43,872 nucleotides of DNA from CAG-791 sp002392385. GTDB lineage: Bacteria; Bacillota; Clostridia; Lachnospirales; Lachnospiraceae. Positions 26,069 to 34,163 of this stretch are shown here, piece by piece (positions within the stretch are counted from its first letter, which is position 1; every line of letters begins with the position of its first letter). Location of the stretch: NCBI GenBank assembly GCA_946616295.1, contig CAMOIU010000019.1:1-43872 (forward strand), in the 5' to 3' direction. The translations under genes were made by a program, and so were the position numbers. The notes under the pieces are model-generated. The model saw only the letters and a program-made list of their open reading frames with translations, did not search any database and was not told where the DNA came from.

Positions 26069-26980
26069 ATGAGCAGAGAATCCGAGAAAGCCCTGAGAGA
26101 GATGCAGGCGTTTCTGGAGAATCATCATACAGAAATCACATCTGAGGAAGAGATCAACGATCTTGTTCAGAGATTCATGGTGAACTATAACAACAGGTCT
26201 TTGGAAAGAGTTACGGAGAGAACTGCCAGAACAGCCGATGATTATCTGGAACTGGCAGAGGAAGCTCCCACAAAGGCCAAGGCAGAGAAGTATATCCGGA
26301 AAGCGCTGGAATTGGATCCGGACAATCTGGATGCCGTCAGCGCGTCCCTGGATCTGAACGAAGATAATGAGTGGGAATATTTCCGGAAACTCTCTGAGGC
26401 TGTTCGCAAAGGAACCGCGCTGATGGAACAGAAAGGCTTCATGGACGAAGAGAGCATCGGTTCGTTCTGGGGCATATTGGAGACGAGGCCGTATATGAGG
26501 CTTCGGAACAAATACATGGAGCATCTGGTCGAGGCCGGGATGATGGGACAGGCGGTCAGGGAATGCGAAGAGATGATCCGGCTGTGTAAGGACGATAATC
26601 TCGGCGTTCGCTTCCGGCTGATGCATCTCTATGCGTTTCTGGAAATGGAAGAACCTGCTCTGGCACTTTACAGCAAATACGATGCTCATGAGGAAACGCA
26701 GCTCCTGCTGCCGCTCTCTATTCTTTATTTTAAGAAAGGTGACTATAAGAAGGCGGAGACGTACCTTCGACGGCTGGTGGCAGTCAACAAGGATACCAAG
26801 AAGTTCTTTAGGGGAATAAAGAGGGACAAACTTGATCGTTATGTAAATGAGATGAGTGAATATGGATTTCGCCCGTTCACGATCGAGGAACTGCTTGTAG
26901 ATCTGAAGGAGAACAGTTTTCTCTTCTGGACGGCGCCCGTGTATCTGGAATGGGCCTACGAGAAGACCAGGGGGATGTAA
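26069..26980 (+). CDS. Tetratricopeptide-like repeat protein of unknown function
   Basis: 303 residues with no signal peptide or membrane segment. TPR-like helical pairs are visible: AEKYIRKALELDPDNLDAVSASLDL, AGMMGQAVRECEEMIRLCKDDNLGVRFRLMHLYAFLEMEEPALALYSKY, and LPLSILYFKKGDYKKAETYLRRLVAVNKD. The C-terminus (FRPFTIEELLVDLKENSFLFW) is conserved-looking but unrecognised. Codon use is AT-richer than the flanking dinB. The stop codon directly abuts the dinB GTG start, so the two are co-transcribed. A scaffolding role is possible, but nothing specific can be said. Confidence 0.8.
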   Translation: MSRESEKALREMQAFLENHHTEITSEEEINDLVQRFMVNYNNRSLERVTERTARTADDYLELAEEAPTKAKAEKYIRKALELDPDNLDAVSASLDLNEDNEWEYFRKLSEAVRKGTALMEQKGFMDEESIGSFWGILETRPYMRLRNKYMEHLVEAGMMGQAVRECEEMIRLCKDDNLGVRFRLMHLYAFLEMEEPALALYSKYDAHEETQLLLPLSILYFKKGDYKKAETYLRRLVAVNKDTKKFFRGIKRDKLDRYVNEMSEYGFRPFTIEELLVDLKENSFLFWTAPVYLEWAYEKTRGM

Positions 26981-28414
26981 GTGAGCGACGGCACCCGCGT
27001 CATCTTCCATGTGGATGTCAACTCCGCTTTCCTGTCCTGGTCGGCGCTCAAGCGCCTGAGGGACGAGCCGGGCAGTGTGGACCTCCGCACGATCCCATCC
27101 GCCGTGGGCGGGGACGTGAAGACGAGACACGGCATCATCACAGCGAAGTCGATCCCGGCTAAGGCCTACGGCGTGTCGACGGGCGAGCCCGTCGTGAAGG
27201 CCCTGCAGAAATGTCCCATGCTGGTGACCGTACCGGCGGATTTCGAGACCTACCGGGCCTACTCCCACAGCCTGATGGAGATCTTACTGCGGTATACACC
27301 GGTCCTGCAGCAGATGTCCATCGATGAGGCCTTTCTGGACCTCACCGGCCGGCTCGATCCGGAGGACCGGCAAGGCGCCCTGGCCCTGGCCGCGGAGATC
27401 CGGGAGACGGTCCTGCGGGAGCTCGGCTTCACCGTCAATGTCGGGATCTCAGAGAACAAGCTGCTGGCCAAGATGGCCAGCGACTTTCAGAAGCCTGACC
27501 GGACCCACACCCTCTATCCGGAGGAGGTCCCTGCCAAAATGTGGCCCCTCCCCATCGAATCGCTTTATGGGTGCGGCCGGTCGACGGCGCAGCGCCTGCA
27601 GCTGATCGGGATCCACACCATCGGCGAGGCGGCTGCCACGGAGGTGACTGTCCTGCAGTCTCTTCTGGGAGACCGGGCCGGAGCGCATCTGTGGCGCAGC
27701 GCCAACGGGATCAGCACTTCCGCCGTACACCCCGAGCGGGAGCAGGCCAAGAGCGTCTCCAACGAGCGGACGCTCGCGGAGGATGTCGACAGGAACAACT
27801 ATGAGACCAAAGGGATCCCCGTGATCCGCAGACTGTCGGACAAGGTCGCCTCCCGCCTGCAGAAGAGCGGTCTCACAGGCCGCACCGTCACTTTCCAGGT
27901 CAAGACCTCCGATTTCCAGAGATATTCACGGCAGCTGGTGCTGCCGGAGGATACGGACCAGGCCGGAAAGATCGAGGAGGCGGCTCTGGAACTGGCGGAC
28001 CGTCTTCTGCGTGCTTCGGACGGCCTTTTTGCCGACGGAGCGGGTGTGCGCCTGATCGGCGTCGGCGTCTCGAAGCTCACTGAAAAAAAAGAGCAGGTCC
28101 ACCAGATGGACCTCTTCGAGTGGGCCGACAGGCAGGAGAAGGCGGAGCAGGAGCGGCAGGCTGAAGAGATGCGGCGTCAGCAGGAAGAGGCTGCCCGCCT
28201 GCGGAAAGAGGAGGCGCAGCGGCACCGGGAAGAAGCCGCCGCCCGCAGGAAAGAGAAGCAGGACCGCCTGGATGCCATGCTGACGAAGGTCAACAGCCGG
28301 TACGGGAGCGGGACGCTGGAGAAGGGAACAAGGAAGAATTCTGACCAGGGACAGACTGACAAGGGCGATACGGGGACGACAGCAAGCTCACACAAGGAAC
28401 CGTCCCCTGTGTGA
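26981..28414 (+). CDS. dinB: DNA polymerase IV (Y family), long C-terminal tail
   Basis: 477 residues from a GTG at 26981, with GGGGG upstream and no gap from the previous stop. Catalytic motifs are VIFHVDVNSAFLSWSAL and MSIDEAFLDLTG. The helix-hairpin-helix region and little finger follow. A clamp-binding motif QMDLF is at 375-379. After it comes a charged, probably coiled segment rich in Glu, Arg and Gln (about 383-430) and a low-complexity end. The last nine residues and the stop codon come from a REP-like palindrome. The enzyme does error-prone translesion synthesis. Confidence 0.95.
   Translation: MSDGTRVIFHVDVNSAFLSWSALKRLRDEPGSVDLRTIPSAVGGDVKTRHGIITAKSIPAKAYGVSTGEPVVKALQKCPMLVTVPADFETYRAYSHSLMEILLRYTPVLQQMSIDEAFLDLTGRLDPEDRQGALALAAEIRETVLRELGFTVNVGISENKLLAKMASDFQKPDRTHTLYPEEVPAKMWPLPIESLYGCGRSTAQRLQLIGIHTIGEAAATEVTVLQSLLGDRAGAHLWRSANGISTSAVHPEREQAKSVSNERTLAEDVDRNNYETKGIPVIRRLSDKVASRLQKSGLTGRTVTFQVKTSDFQRYSRQLVLPEDTDQAGKIEEAALELADRLLRASDGLFADGAGVRLIGVGVSKLTEKKEQVHQMDLFEWADRQEKAEQERQAEEMRRQQEEAARLRKEEAQRHREEAAARRKEKQDRLDAMLTKVNSRYGSGTLEKGTRKNSDQGQTDKGDTGTTASSHKEPSPV
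28388..28414 (+). repeat. REP-like palindrome forming the end of dinB
   Basis: TCACACA, core AGGAACCGTCCCC, TGTGTGA. The final TGA is the dinB stop codon. Confidence 0.85.
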
Positions 28415-28446
28415 AAGAAGGGCGGCATTAAGTGCATATTTGAAAC

Positions 28447-28487
28447 CCTGTAAAGGTGTACTGCAATCTGCAGTACACCTTTACAGG
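28447..28487. terminator. Perfect 19-bp hairpin between convergent genes
   Basis: CCTGTAAAGGTGTACTGCA (28447-28465), loop ATC, and its exact complement to 28487. It overlaps the stop codon of the minus-strand gene at 28481. Neither side has a good T-tract, so termination is inferred from position and stem strength. The core GTGTACTGC is shared with the hairpins at 5163 and 22996. Confidence 0.7.
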
Positions 28488-28975
28488 CCGCTCACGATCA
28501 CCACGATGTCGGACAGGATCGCGCTGAGCAGGGCGAAGCCGACGGTCCCGATGAACCATTTCTGCGCCTTATCGCGGCCGCTGATGTAGGGGCGCAGGTC
28601 CTCCGTCCCGGGGATGACCCAGGCCCTGGTGTGGCCGACCCAGTACTCATCGATCAGGAGGCGGTCGATCAGGTTGACGATGGAGAGGATACCGAACATC
28701 TGGCAGAATCCGGGCCAGAAGCCTCTCGCACCGTTGACGGCGTAGACACTGATCAGGACAAAAGCAAAATAGATCGGAATGCAGACGGCCTTGAAAACGG
28801 CCCGGTTCCGCTGCAGCTGCTGCGCGGTGATCAGGCCGCGCTCCAGGCACCGGTCCTGCACATCCTTGTGGTAGAGAAAAGCCATGTTCACGGCGCCGTT
28901 CCGGATGCCGAACGCGCAGAAGAGGACCAGCAGTCCGCCCAGCAGCAGCCCCTCGATCAGAACTCTTATGATCAT
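28481..28975 (-). CDS. Small integral membrane protein, unknown function
   Basis: 164 residues with membrane segments at about 3-25 (VLIEGLLLGGLLVLFCAFGI), 64-82, 89-108 and 140-162. The soluble loops carry HKDVQDRCLERGLITAQQLQRNR and LLIDEYWVGHTRAWVIPGTEDLRPY. I do not recognise a named family with certainty. Its ATG overlaps the stop of the upstream methyltransferase gene by four bases, so it is the second gene of a two-gene operon. Its own stop codon lies in the 28447-28487 hairpin. Confidence 0.75.
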   Translation of the reverse strand: MIIRVLIEGLLLGGLLVLFCAFGIRNGAVNMAFLYHKDVQDRCLERGLITAQQLQRNRAVFKAVCIPIYFAFVLISVYAVNGARGFWPGFCQMFGILSIVNLIDRLLIDEYWVGHTRAWVIPGTEDLRPYISGRDKAQKWFIGTVGFALLSAILSDIVVIVSGL

Positions 28976-29817
28976 TGTGCACCTCCCGCAAAAACGATCC
29001 TGACGATCACCATTTTGACCAGATTGTCACAGAACCGGATCATCAGCTTGTGGAAGGCACCGACCTCCCCGTAGATATCCCGGTAGCCGCGCATATAACT
29101 CTTCGAGGTCACCGAAGCGAAATCGTCGCTCCAGCTCTTCAATGTCTCCGCATTCTCCAGGGAGAAATAGGCGTCCACCTTATCGATGCCTGCTTCTTTG
29201 AGCCAGGTCCGGGTCATCAGCTTCGCGCCGCGCCGGTTGCAGGCGTCAAAGGCGAGCACAGCCCCGGGAAAACGCCGGGCCATCTTCCGAAACAGGGTCT
29301 TCACATCCTCCGCCCGGAAATAATAGAACACGCCCGTGGCATAGAAGACGGCTCCTTCCGAGCCGTCGATCTCGTCCATCCAGCGGTCATCGTTCAGGTC
29401 GCAGCCGATAGTCCGCTCCCGGTCGCCGGCGGGCAGAAGATCGTTCCGGATAGCGATCACATCCGGCATGTCGATGTTATATCCCCTGCATGTCCCGTTG
29501 TCGCACTTGCGGAAAGTGTCATCCAGACCGCATCCCAGATTCACCACGGCCGCCCGCGGGTGAGTTGCCAGATAGTCCTTCACCTCACAGCAGATGTCGT
29601 ACTGACGCTGGGCGACCTCCAACGCGCCGAACAGACCCGCCAGACTCTCCATCTTCCTGCCTTTGTCCGCAAAATCGTAGTCCAGCATGGAACAGATCCG
29701 CTCCGCCTCCGGATCCCTGAACAGGTGCGGAAAGTGGTCCGAGCAGACCTTCCTGCCGTACAGCGGGATGACCAGCGTCTCCTGGACGGAATTCTTCTCG
29801 ATATGATACTTCTCCAT
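28972..29817 (-). CDS. Class I SAM-dependent methyltransferase, LCM (leucine carboxyl methyltransferase)-like
   Basis: 281 residues. The SAM-binding motif is AVVNLGCGLDDTFRKCD, followed by the acidic motif II YNIDMPDVIAIRNDLLP and YATGVFYYFRAEDV. This arrangement is typical of the LCM/PPM1-like family, which includes O-methyltransferases acting on carboxylates and polyketide-type small molecules. The target cannot be predicted. GGAAAGG precedes the start. It is translationally coupled to the small membrane protein downstream. Confidence 0.85.
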   Translation of the reverse strand: MEKYHIEKNSVQETLVIPLYGRKVCSDHFPHLFRDPEAERICSMLDYDFADKGRKMESLAGLFGALEVAQRQYDICCEVKDYLATHPRAAVVNLGCGLDDTFRKCDNGTCRGYNIDMPDVIAIRNDLLPAGDRERTIGCDLNDDRWMDEIDGSEGAVFYATGVFYYFRAEDVKTLFRKMARRFPGAVLAFDACNRRGAKLMTRTWLKEAGIDKVDAYFSLENAETLKSWSDDFASVTSKSYMRGYRDIYGEVGAFHKLMIRFCDNLVKMVIVRIVFAGGAQ

Positions 29818-29834
29818 TTATCGTCCTTTCCGGT

Positions 29835-29869
29835 GTTAGCATTATCTAACTGCCTACAGCAGTATTATA
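29835..29869 (-). promoter_or_regulatory. Promoter and operator-like dyad of the methyltransferase operon
   Basis: A minus-strand -10 TATAAT is at 29869-29864. Just downstream, over the expected transcript start, is the dyad GTTAG-ATAATG-CTAAC (29850-29835). A repressor site is plausible. No matching -35 box is clear. Confidence 0.4.
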
Positions 29870-29895
29870 TGCCGGAAAGGGAGAAAAGCAAGAGT

Positions 29896-29930
29896 AAGCC
29901 CGCACAGAGAACCGTCCCCTGTGCGGGCTT
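29896..29930 (+). repeat. REP-like palindrome with long G+C stem
   Basis: AAGCCCGCACAG, core AGAACCGTCCC, CTGTGCGGGCTT: a 12-bp perfect stem. It lies in the intergenic stretch between the methyltransferase promoter and the CoA-transferase gene. Confidence 0.85.
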
Positions 29931-30016
29931 TGCAGTACTGGAAGGCTCATGAAAAGTAAGATACAATGGGGAGTGTAAACGGAAAGCAATCGTCAATCAT
30001 TCGGAAGGAGCGCATC

Positions 30017-31336
30017 ATGGCAGGTAAGGCAGGGAGGCTTGTCACACCGGAGCAGGCAGCGGAGCTGGCCGTGCGGGACGGCGACTGGGTGGACTATGGA
30101 TTCGGGGCTGGTTTCCCTGAGTTGATGGATAAGGCACTGGCAGCCCGCAAGGGGAAGGTGAAGGATGTGAAGATCCGCGGTGGACTGGTGATCCGTCCCC
30201 GCATCGAGGTGGTGGAGGCGGACCCGGAGCAGGAGTCCTTCCACTATTACAGCTGGCACATCGGTGACTATGAGAGAAAACTCCAGACACGAGGCCTGGT
30301 GCAGTTCCTGCCGGTCATGCTGCGGTCTCTGCCCGTGCTCTACAGGCAGCACATCCGGGTGGACGTGGCTTTTGTCCCGGTCTCCCGGCCCGATGAGGAG
30401 GGTTACTGCGGACTGGGGATCTCCAACTACTGCTGGCGGACGATCTTCGAGAACGCCCGCACGGTGGTCTTCGAGATCAACGAGCACTATCCCCGCCTGC
30501 AGGGCGTGGACGGCTCGCACCGGGTCCATCTCTCGGAGGCGGATTACGTTGTAGAAGGGGAGCATGAGCCCCTGCCGCAGCGGACCTACCGGGCGGCCAG
30601 CGAGACAGACAGAAAGATCGCGGAGCTGGTCATGGGCGAGATTCCGGACGGCGCGGTCCTCTCCCTGGGCGTGGGCGGCGTGCCCTTTACGGTCGCTAGC
30701 ATGGTGGCGGAGTCAGATCTCAAGGATATCGGCTGCCATACCGGCACGATCAGCGACGCTTTTCTCATGATGCACAGGGCGGGTAAGCTCACAAACGCCC
30801 GCAAGGAATTCGACACCGGTCTATCCACCTGGAACCTGGCCATGGGCTCGCAGGAGCTCTATGACTGGCTGGACGCGGAGCCGGAGCTCTTCCATCCGGG
30901 AGACCTGGATTACGTCCACGACCCTTACCGGATCGCGCAGATGAAGAATGTGATCAGCATCAACGGCGGCGTGCAGCTCGACCTGATGGGGCAGGAGAAC
31001 GGGGAGACGGCCGGGACGAGGCAGCTCTCCGGCATCGGCGGGCAGATGGATTTCCTGGAAGGCGCCTACCGATCTGTGGGCGGCAAGGGTTTTATCTGCA
31101 TGAATTCTTCCCGGGTGACCAAAGACGGCCGGCGCATGTCCAACATCCTGCCTTTCATCCCCGGGGGCAGCACAGTGAGCGCGCCTCGCACCATGGTCCA
31201 GTACGTGGCGACCGAATACGGCGTCGTGAAGCTCTCCGGCCTGTCGGTCCGGGAGAGGGCGGAGGCCATGATCAGCGTAGCCCATCCGGATTTCCGGGGC
31301 GAGCTGGAGACCTACCTGCGTGAAAAGATGCACTGA
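30017..31336 (+). CDS. Acetyl-CoA hydrolase/transferase family protein, catalytic Glu replaced by Gly
   Basis: 439 residues from the ATG at 30017 (AAGGAG upstream). It matches the butyryl-CoA:acetate / 4-hydroxybutyrate CoA-transferase family over its full length: HYYSWHIGDYER, VDVAFVPVSRPDEEGYCGLGISN, DGAVLSLGVGGVPFTVASM, GGQMDFLEGAYRSVGGKGF, and a C-terminal VQYVATEYGVVKLSGLSVRERAEAMISVAHPDFR. In typical members the catalytic glutamate sits in an (I/V)H(T/S)EM motif. Here the same place reads GCHTGTISD, with G243. It may be inactive, use another residue, or act on an unusual substrate. Confidence 0.88.
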   Translation: MAGKAGRLVTPEQAAELAVRDGDWVDYGFGAGFPELMDKALAARKGKVKDVKIRGGLVIRPRIEVVEADPEQESFHYYSWHIGDYERKLQTRGLVQFLPVMLRSLPVLYRQHIRVDVAFVPVSRPDEEGYCGLGISNYCWRTIFENARTVVFEINEHYPRLQGVDGSHRVHLSEADYVVEGEHEPLPQRTYRAASETDRKIAELVMGEIPDGAVLSLGVGGVPFTVASMVAESDLKDIGCHTGTISDAFLMMHRAGKLTNARKEFDTGLSTWNLAMGSQELYDWLDAEPELFHPGDLDYVHDPYRIAQMKNVISINGGVQLDLMGQENGETAGTRQLSGIGGQMDFLEGAYRSVGGKGFICMNSSRVTKDGRRMSNILPFIPGGSTVSAPRTMVQYVATEYGVVKLSGLSVRERAEAMISVAHPDFRGELETYLREKMH

Positions 31337-31371
31337 CACATCCATCCCCCGCACACAAGGAGGATAAAAGC

Positions 31372-31929
31372 ATGACCAGAAGCATTGCCCGTATCGTCGT
31401 TCTGATCATCGCTGCCGCAGCCCTGGCCTTCATCGGGGCCATCCTGTACTTCCGGCACAGAGTGACAGTCCCCGACAGGCCCGGCATGGTCAACACAGAC
31501 ACCTTTGACTTCTCCGGGACCTGGCTGCACCGGGTATCCTATTACCGGGGAGGCGGGGAAAACGGCGATTCCTATTCCCTGGAGCTCACGCTGGAGGAGA
31601 CAGAGGACGGCCGCCCCCGGACAGTCGTGCACTATTATAACCTGCCCTACCATGGGGCAAAGGCGGTGGAGAGAGAGATCAGCTGCACCTCCAACGTGGT
31701 CACCGGCGTACAGGAGATCGTCGACCGCTACGGCATGATGGAATGGAAGGACCTCCCGAAAACAGACCTGATCGCCCTTGATGCCCCGGGCATGTCCTTG
31801 ACCCTGGAATACAGCGACGGGACAGAGATCCGTCTGGGCTCCGATCTGGAAATGCCGGACCAGGCTTATGACGCGATCCAGGAGATCCGCGCCTACATCC
31901 TGCTCTACGCGGGCATCGAGGAGAATTGA
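31372..31929 (+). CDS. Membrane-anchored hypothetical protein
   Basis: 185 residues. An N-terminal uncleaved signal-anchor (residues 7-27, IARIVVLIIAAAALAFIGAIL) is followed by an outside-facing soluble domain with beta-type pattern (FDFSGTWLHRVSYYRGG, YSLELTLEETEDGR, MSLTLEYSDGTEIRLGSD). I do not recognise the family. AGGAGG precedes the ATG. It is 35 bp after the CoA-transferase homologue, probably in the same transcript, and directly before the 62-bp repeat array. Confidence 0.75.
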   Translation: MTRSIARIVVLIIAAAALAFIGAILYFRHRVTVPDRPGMVNTDTFDFSGTWLHRVSYYRGGGENGDSYSLELTLEETEDGRPRTVVHYYNLPYHGAKAVEREISCTSNVVTGVQEIVDRYGMMEWKDLPKTDLIALDAPGMSLTLEYSDGTEIRLGSDLEMPDQAYDAIQEIRAYILLYAGIEEN

Positions 31930-31936
31930 GATTCAT

Positions 31937-32361
31937 GGATAACAAGTTCGTTATCCGCTGCGTGATTATTGGCTTCTGATCACACAGCTGATAACGGTCA
32001 GATCTGTTGTCGTTATCTGCCGCGTGATTTTTGGCTTCTGATCACACAGCCGGTAACGGTCAGACTTGTTATCGTTATCTGGTGCGTGATTATTGGCTTC
32101 TGATCACACAGCTGATAACGGTCAGACTTGTTCTCGTTATCTGCCGCGTGATTTTTGACTTCTAATCACACAGCTGATAACGGTCAGACCTATTGTCGTT
32201 ATCTGCCACGTGATTTTTGGCTTCTGATCACACAGCTGATAACGGTCAAACCTGTTGTCGTTATCCGCCACGTGATTTCTGGCTTCTGATCACACAGCTG
32301 ATAACGGTCAGACCTGTTGTCGTTATCCACCGCGTGATTTTTGGCTTCTGATCACACATCT
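31937..32361. repeat. 62-bp tandem repeat array, two inverted repeats per unit
   Basis: Units start at 31938 (short, 52 bp), 31990, 32052, 32114, 32176, 32238 and 32300, with a degenerate remnant at 32362. Each full unit holds GATAACG-N14-CGTTATC and then GTGAT-N12-ATCAC. Most differences between units fall outside the stem arms. One change in a stem (GGTAACG at 32052) keeps pairing through G-U. Unit one lacks ten bases of the first loop. The array fills the whole 459-bp gap between the membrane-anchored protein and the gamma-glutamyltransferase start. No other feature is seen there. Confidence 0.92.
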
Positions 32362-32388
32362 GGTCACGGCCTGACAGGAGGAGGCATC

Positions 32389-34089
32389 ATGGAAAAGTAT
32401 CCTGCATTTGACCCGATGGTACATACCTACCCCTCCCGCCGGATCCCTCTCTATGCACGAAACGGGATGGTCAACTGCTCCAGCCCGCAGGCAGCAGCCG
32501 CTGGCCTGGAGGTACTCAGGAGGGGCGGCAATGCCATGGATGCGGCCGTTGCAGCGGCTGCTGCGCTGACCGTCGTGGAGCCCACGTCTAATGGACTGGG
32601 TTCGGATGCTTTTGCTCTGATCTGGTCGGAACGAGACAGGAAGCTCTACGGCCTGAATTCCAGCGGCCGGGCGCCGATGCTGGCGACCATCGAGCGGGTC
32701 CGGGATGACTATGGACAGGAAAACGGCCGGGACAGCAAACAGGGTAACGGCCGGGACCACAGTCATGACAATGGACAGGCCGGCTGCGGGAATCAGATGC
32801 CTCGGCACGGCTGGGCGCCGGTGACGGTGCCGGGCGCGGTGAAGGCCTGGGCGGAGATCAGCCGGCGGTTCGGGAAGCTGTCACTGGACAGAGAGTTGGA
32901 ACCGGCCGTGCGCTATGCGGCGGATGGCTATCCTTGCGCGGCGAATTTGGCCGTCAACTGGCGCAGAGCCTGTGAAAGATACAGAGATAGCCTGCAGGGG
33001 TCCTGTTACGACGCCTGGTTTGAGACTTTTGCAATCCGGGGGCGGGCACCGGAAGCGGGCGAGATGGTCGTCCTGCCGGACCACGCCCGGACGCTGGAGG
33101 AGATCGGCAGAACAGGCGGAGCATCCTTCTACACCGGGGAGCTCGCCCGGAGGATCGACGAGGAGAGCAGAAAGTACGGCGGATACCTGCGCTACGAGGA
33201 CCTGGCCACGCACACTGCGGACTGGGTGGAGCCGCTGCGGGTCGGTTACCGGGGATACGAGGTCTGCGAGATCCCGCCCAACGGGCAGGGGATCGCGGCG
33301 CTCATGGCCCTCAACATCCTCAAGGAGTTCGAGCTGAAGGAGCCGGACAGCCCGGAGACAGTCCACCGGCAGATCGAGGCCATGAAGATGGCTTTTGCCG
33401 ATGCCTTCAGGTATGTCACGGATCCCGCGCATATGCAGATCGAACCGGCCCGACTCCTGCGGCCGGAGTACGGCGCGGCGCGGGCGGCGCAGATGACGGA
33501 CCGAGCGCAGGTCTGGACAGACCAGCTGCCGCCCAGGAGCGGGACGGTCTATCTCTGCTGCGCAGACGGCGAGGGCAACATGGTCTCCTACATCCAGTCC
33601 AATTATCAGGGCTTCGGATCGGGGATCGTCGTCCGGGGGACCGGCATAGCCCTGCAGAACCGGGGAGCAGATTTTTCCCTGGATCCGGCACACATCAACT
33701 GCCTGCAGCCGGGCAAACGCAGCTACCACACCATCATTCCCGGATTCCTGATGAAAGACGGCGGGCCCGTCGGGCCTTTCGGCGTGATGGGCGGCTACAT
33801 GCAGCCCCAGGGACACCTGCAGGTGATGTCCCAGTATATCGATTTTCACAGGAATCCGCAGCAGGCCCTGGACGCGCCCCGCTGGCAGTGGCTGCGGGAC
33901 GGCCGCGTCATCGTGGAAGAGGGCTTCGACCGGGAGACGGCAGAGGCGCTGCGCGACAGAGGGCATGACATCAGTTTCAGCAGAGACACCGGCGCCTTCG
34001 GCCGCGGACAGATGATCGTCCGCCTGGACAACGGCGTCCTGGTGGGCGGCACGGAGCCGCGGACAGACAGCAATATCGCCTGTTTCTGA
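32389..34089 (+). CDS. ggt: Gamma-glutamyltransferase family protein
   Basis: 566 residues from the ATG at 32389, with AGGAGGAGG upstream. Family markers are SSPQAAAAGLEVLRRGGNAMDAAVAAA near the N-terminus, EPTSNGLGSDAF, YEVCEIPPNGQGIAALMALN, the nucleophile threonine T386 in RSGTVYLCCAD and MVSYIQSNYQGFGSGI. The enzyme would process itself at T386 and move or hydrolyse gamma-glutamyl groups. No signal peptide is seen, so the location may be cytoplasmic. Residues about 105-137 are an unusual Gly/Asp/Gln/Asn-rich insert. The last 42 bp of the coding region plus the stop are tandemly duplicated downstream. Confidence 0.92.
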   Translation: MEKYPAFDPMVHTYPSRRIPLYARNGMVNCSSPQAAAAGLEVLRRGGNAMDAAVAAAAALTVVEPTSNGLGSDAFALIWSERDRKLYGLNSSGRAPMLATIERVRDDYGQENGRDSKQGNGRDHSHDNGQAGCGNQMPRHGWAPVTVPGAVKAWAEISRRFGKLSLDRELEPAVRYAADGYPCAANLAVNWRRACERYRDSLQGSCYDAWFETFAIRGRAPEAGEMVVLPDHARTLEEIGRTGGASFYTGELARRIDEESRKYGGYLRYEDLATHTADWVEPLRVGYRGYEVCEIPPNGQGIAALMALNILKEFELKEPDSPETVHRQIEAMKMAFADAFRYVTDPAHMQIEPARLLRPEYGAARAAQMTDRAQVWTDQLPPRSGTVYLCCADGEGNMVSYIQSNYQGFGSGIVVRGTGIALQNRGADFSLDPAHINCLQPGKRSYHTIIPGFLMKDGGPVGPFGVMGGYMQPQGHLQVMSQYIDFHRNPQQALDAPRWQWLRDGRVIVEEGFDRETAEALRDRGHDISFSRDTGAFGRGQMIVRLDNGVLVGGTEPRTDSNIACF

Positions 34090-34135
34090 CAGGCACGGAG
34101 CCGCGGACAGACAGCAATATCGCCTGTTTCTGACA
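34048..34135 (+). repeat. 44-bp exact tandem duplication of the ggt 3' end
   Basis: Positions 34048-34091 are repeated exactly at 34092-34135, including the last codons and the stop codon of the gamma-glutamyltransferase gene. A fragment of a third copy (GGCAC, AGACAGCAA) follows. Confidence 0.9.
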
Positions 34136-34163
34136 GGCACAGACAGCAAGGGAGGATCACAGA

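Noticed and set aside
28083..28090. A8 run in dinB as a programmed frameshift site
   Set aside because: The zero frame continues through a clamp-binding motif, and I saw no stimulatory signal.
31937..32361. 62-bp repeats as a CRISPR array
   Set aside because: The whole 62-bp unit is conserved, so there are no unique spacers.
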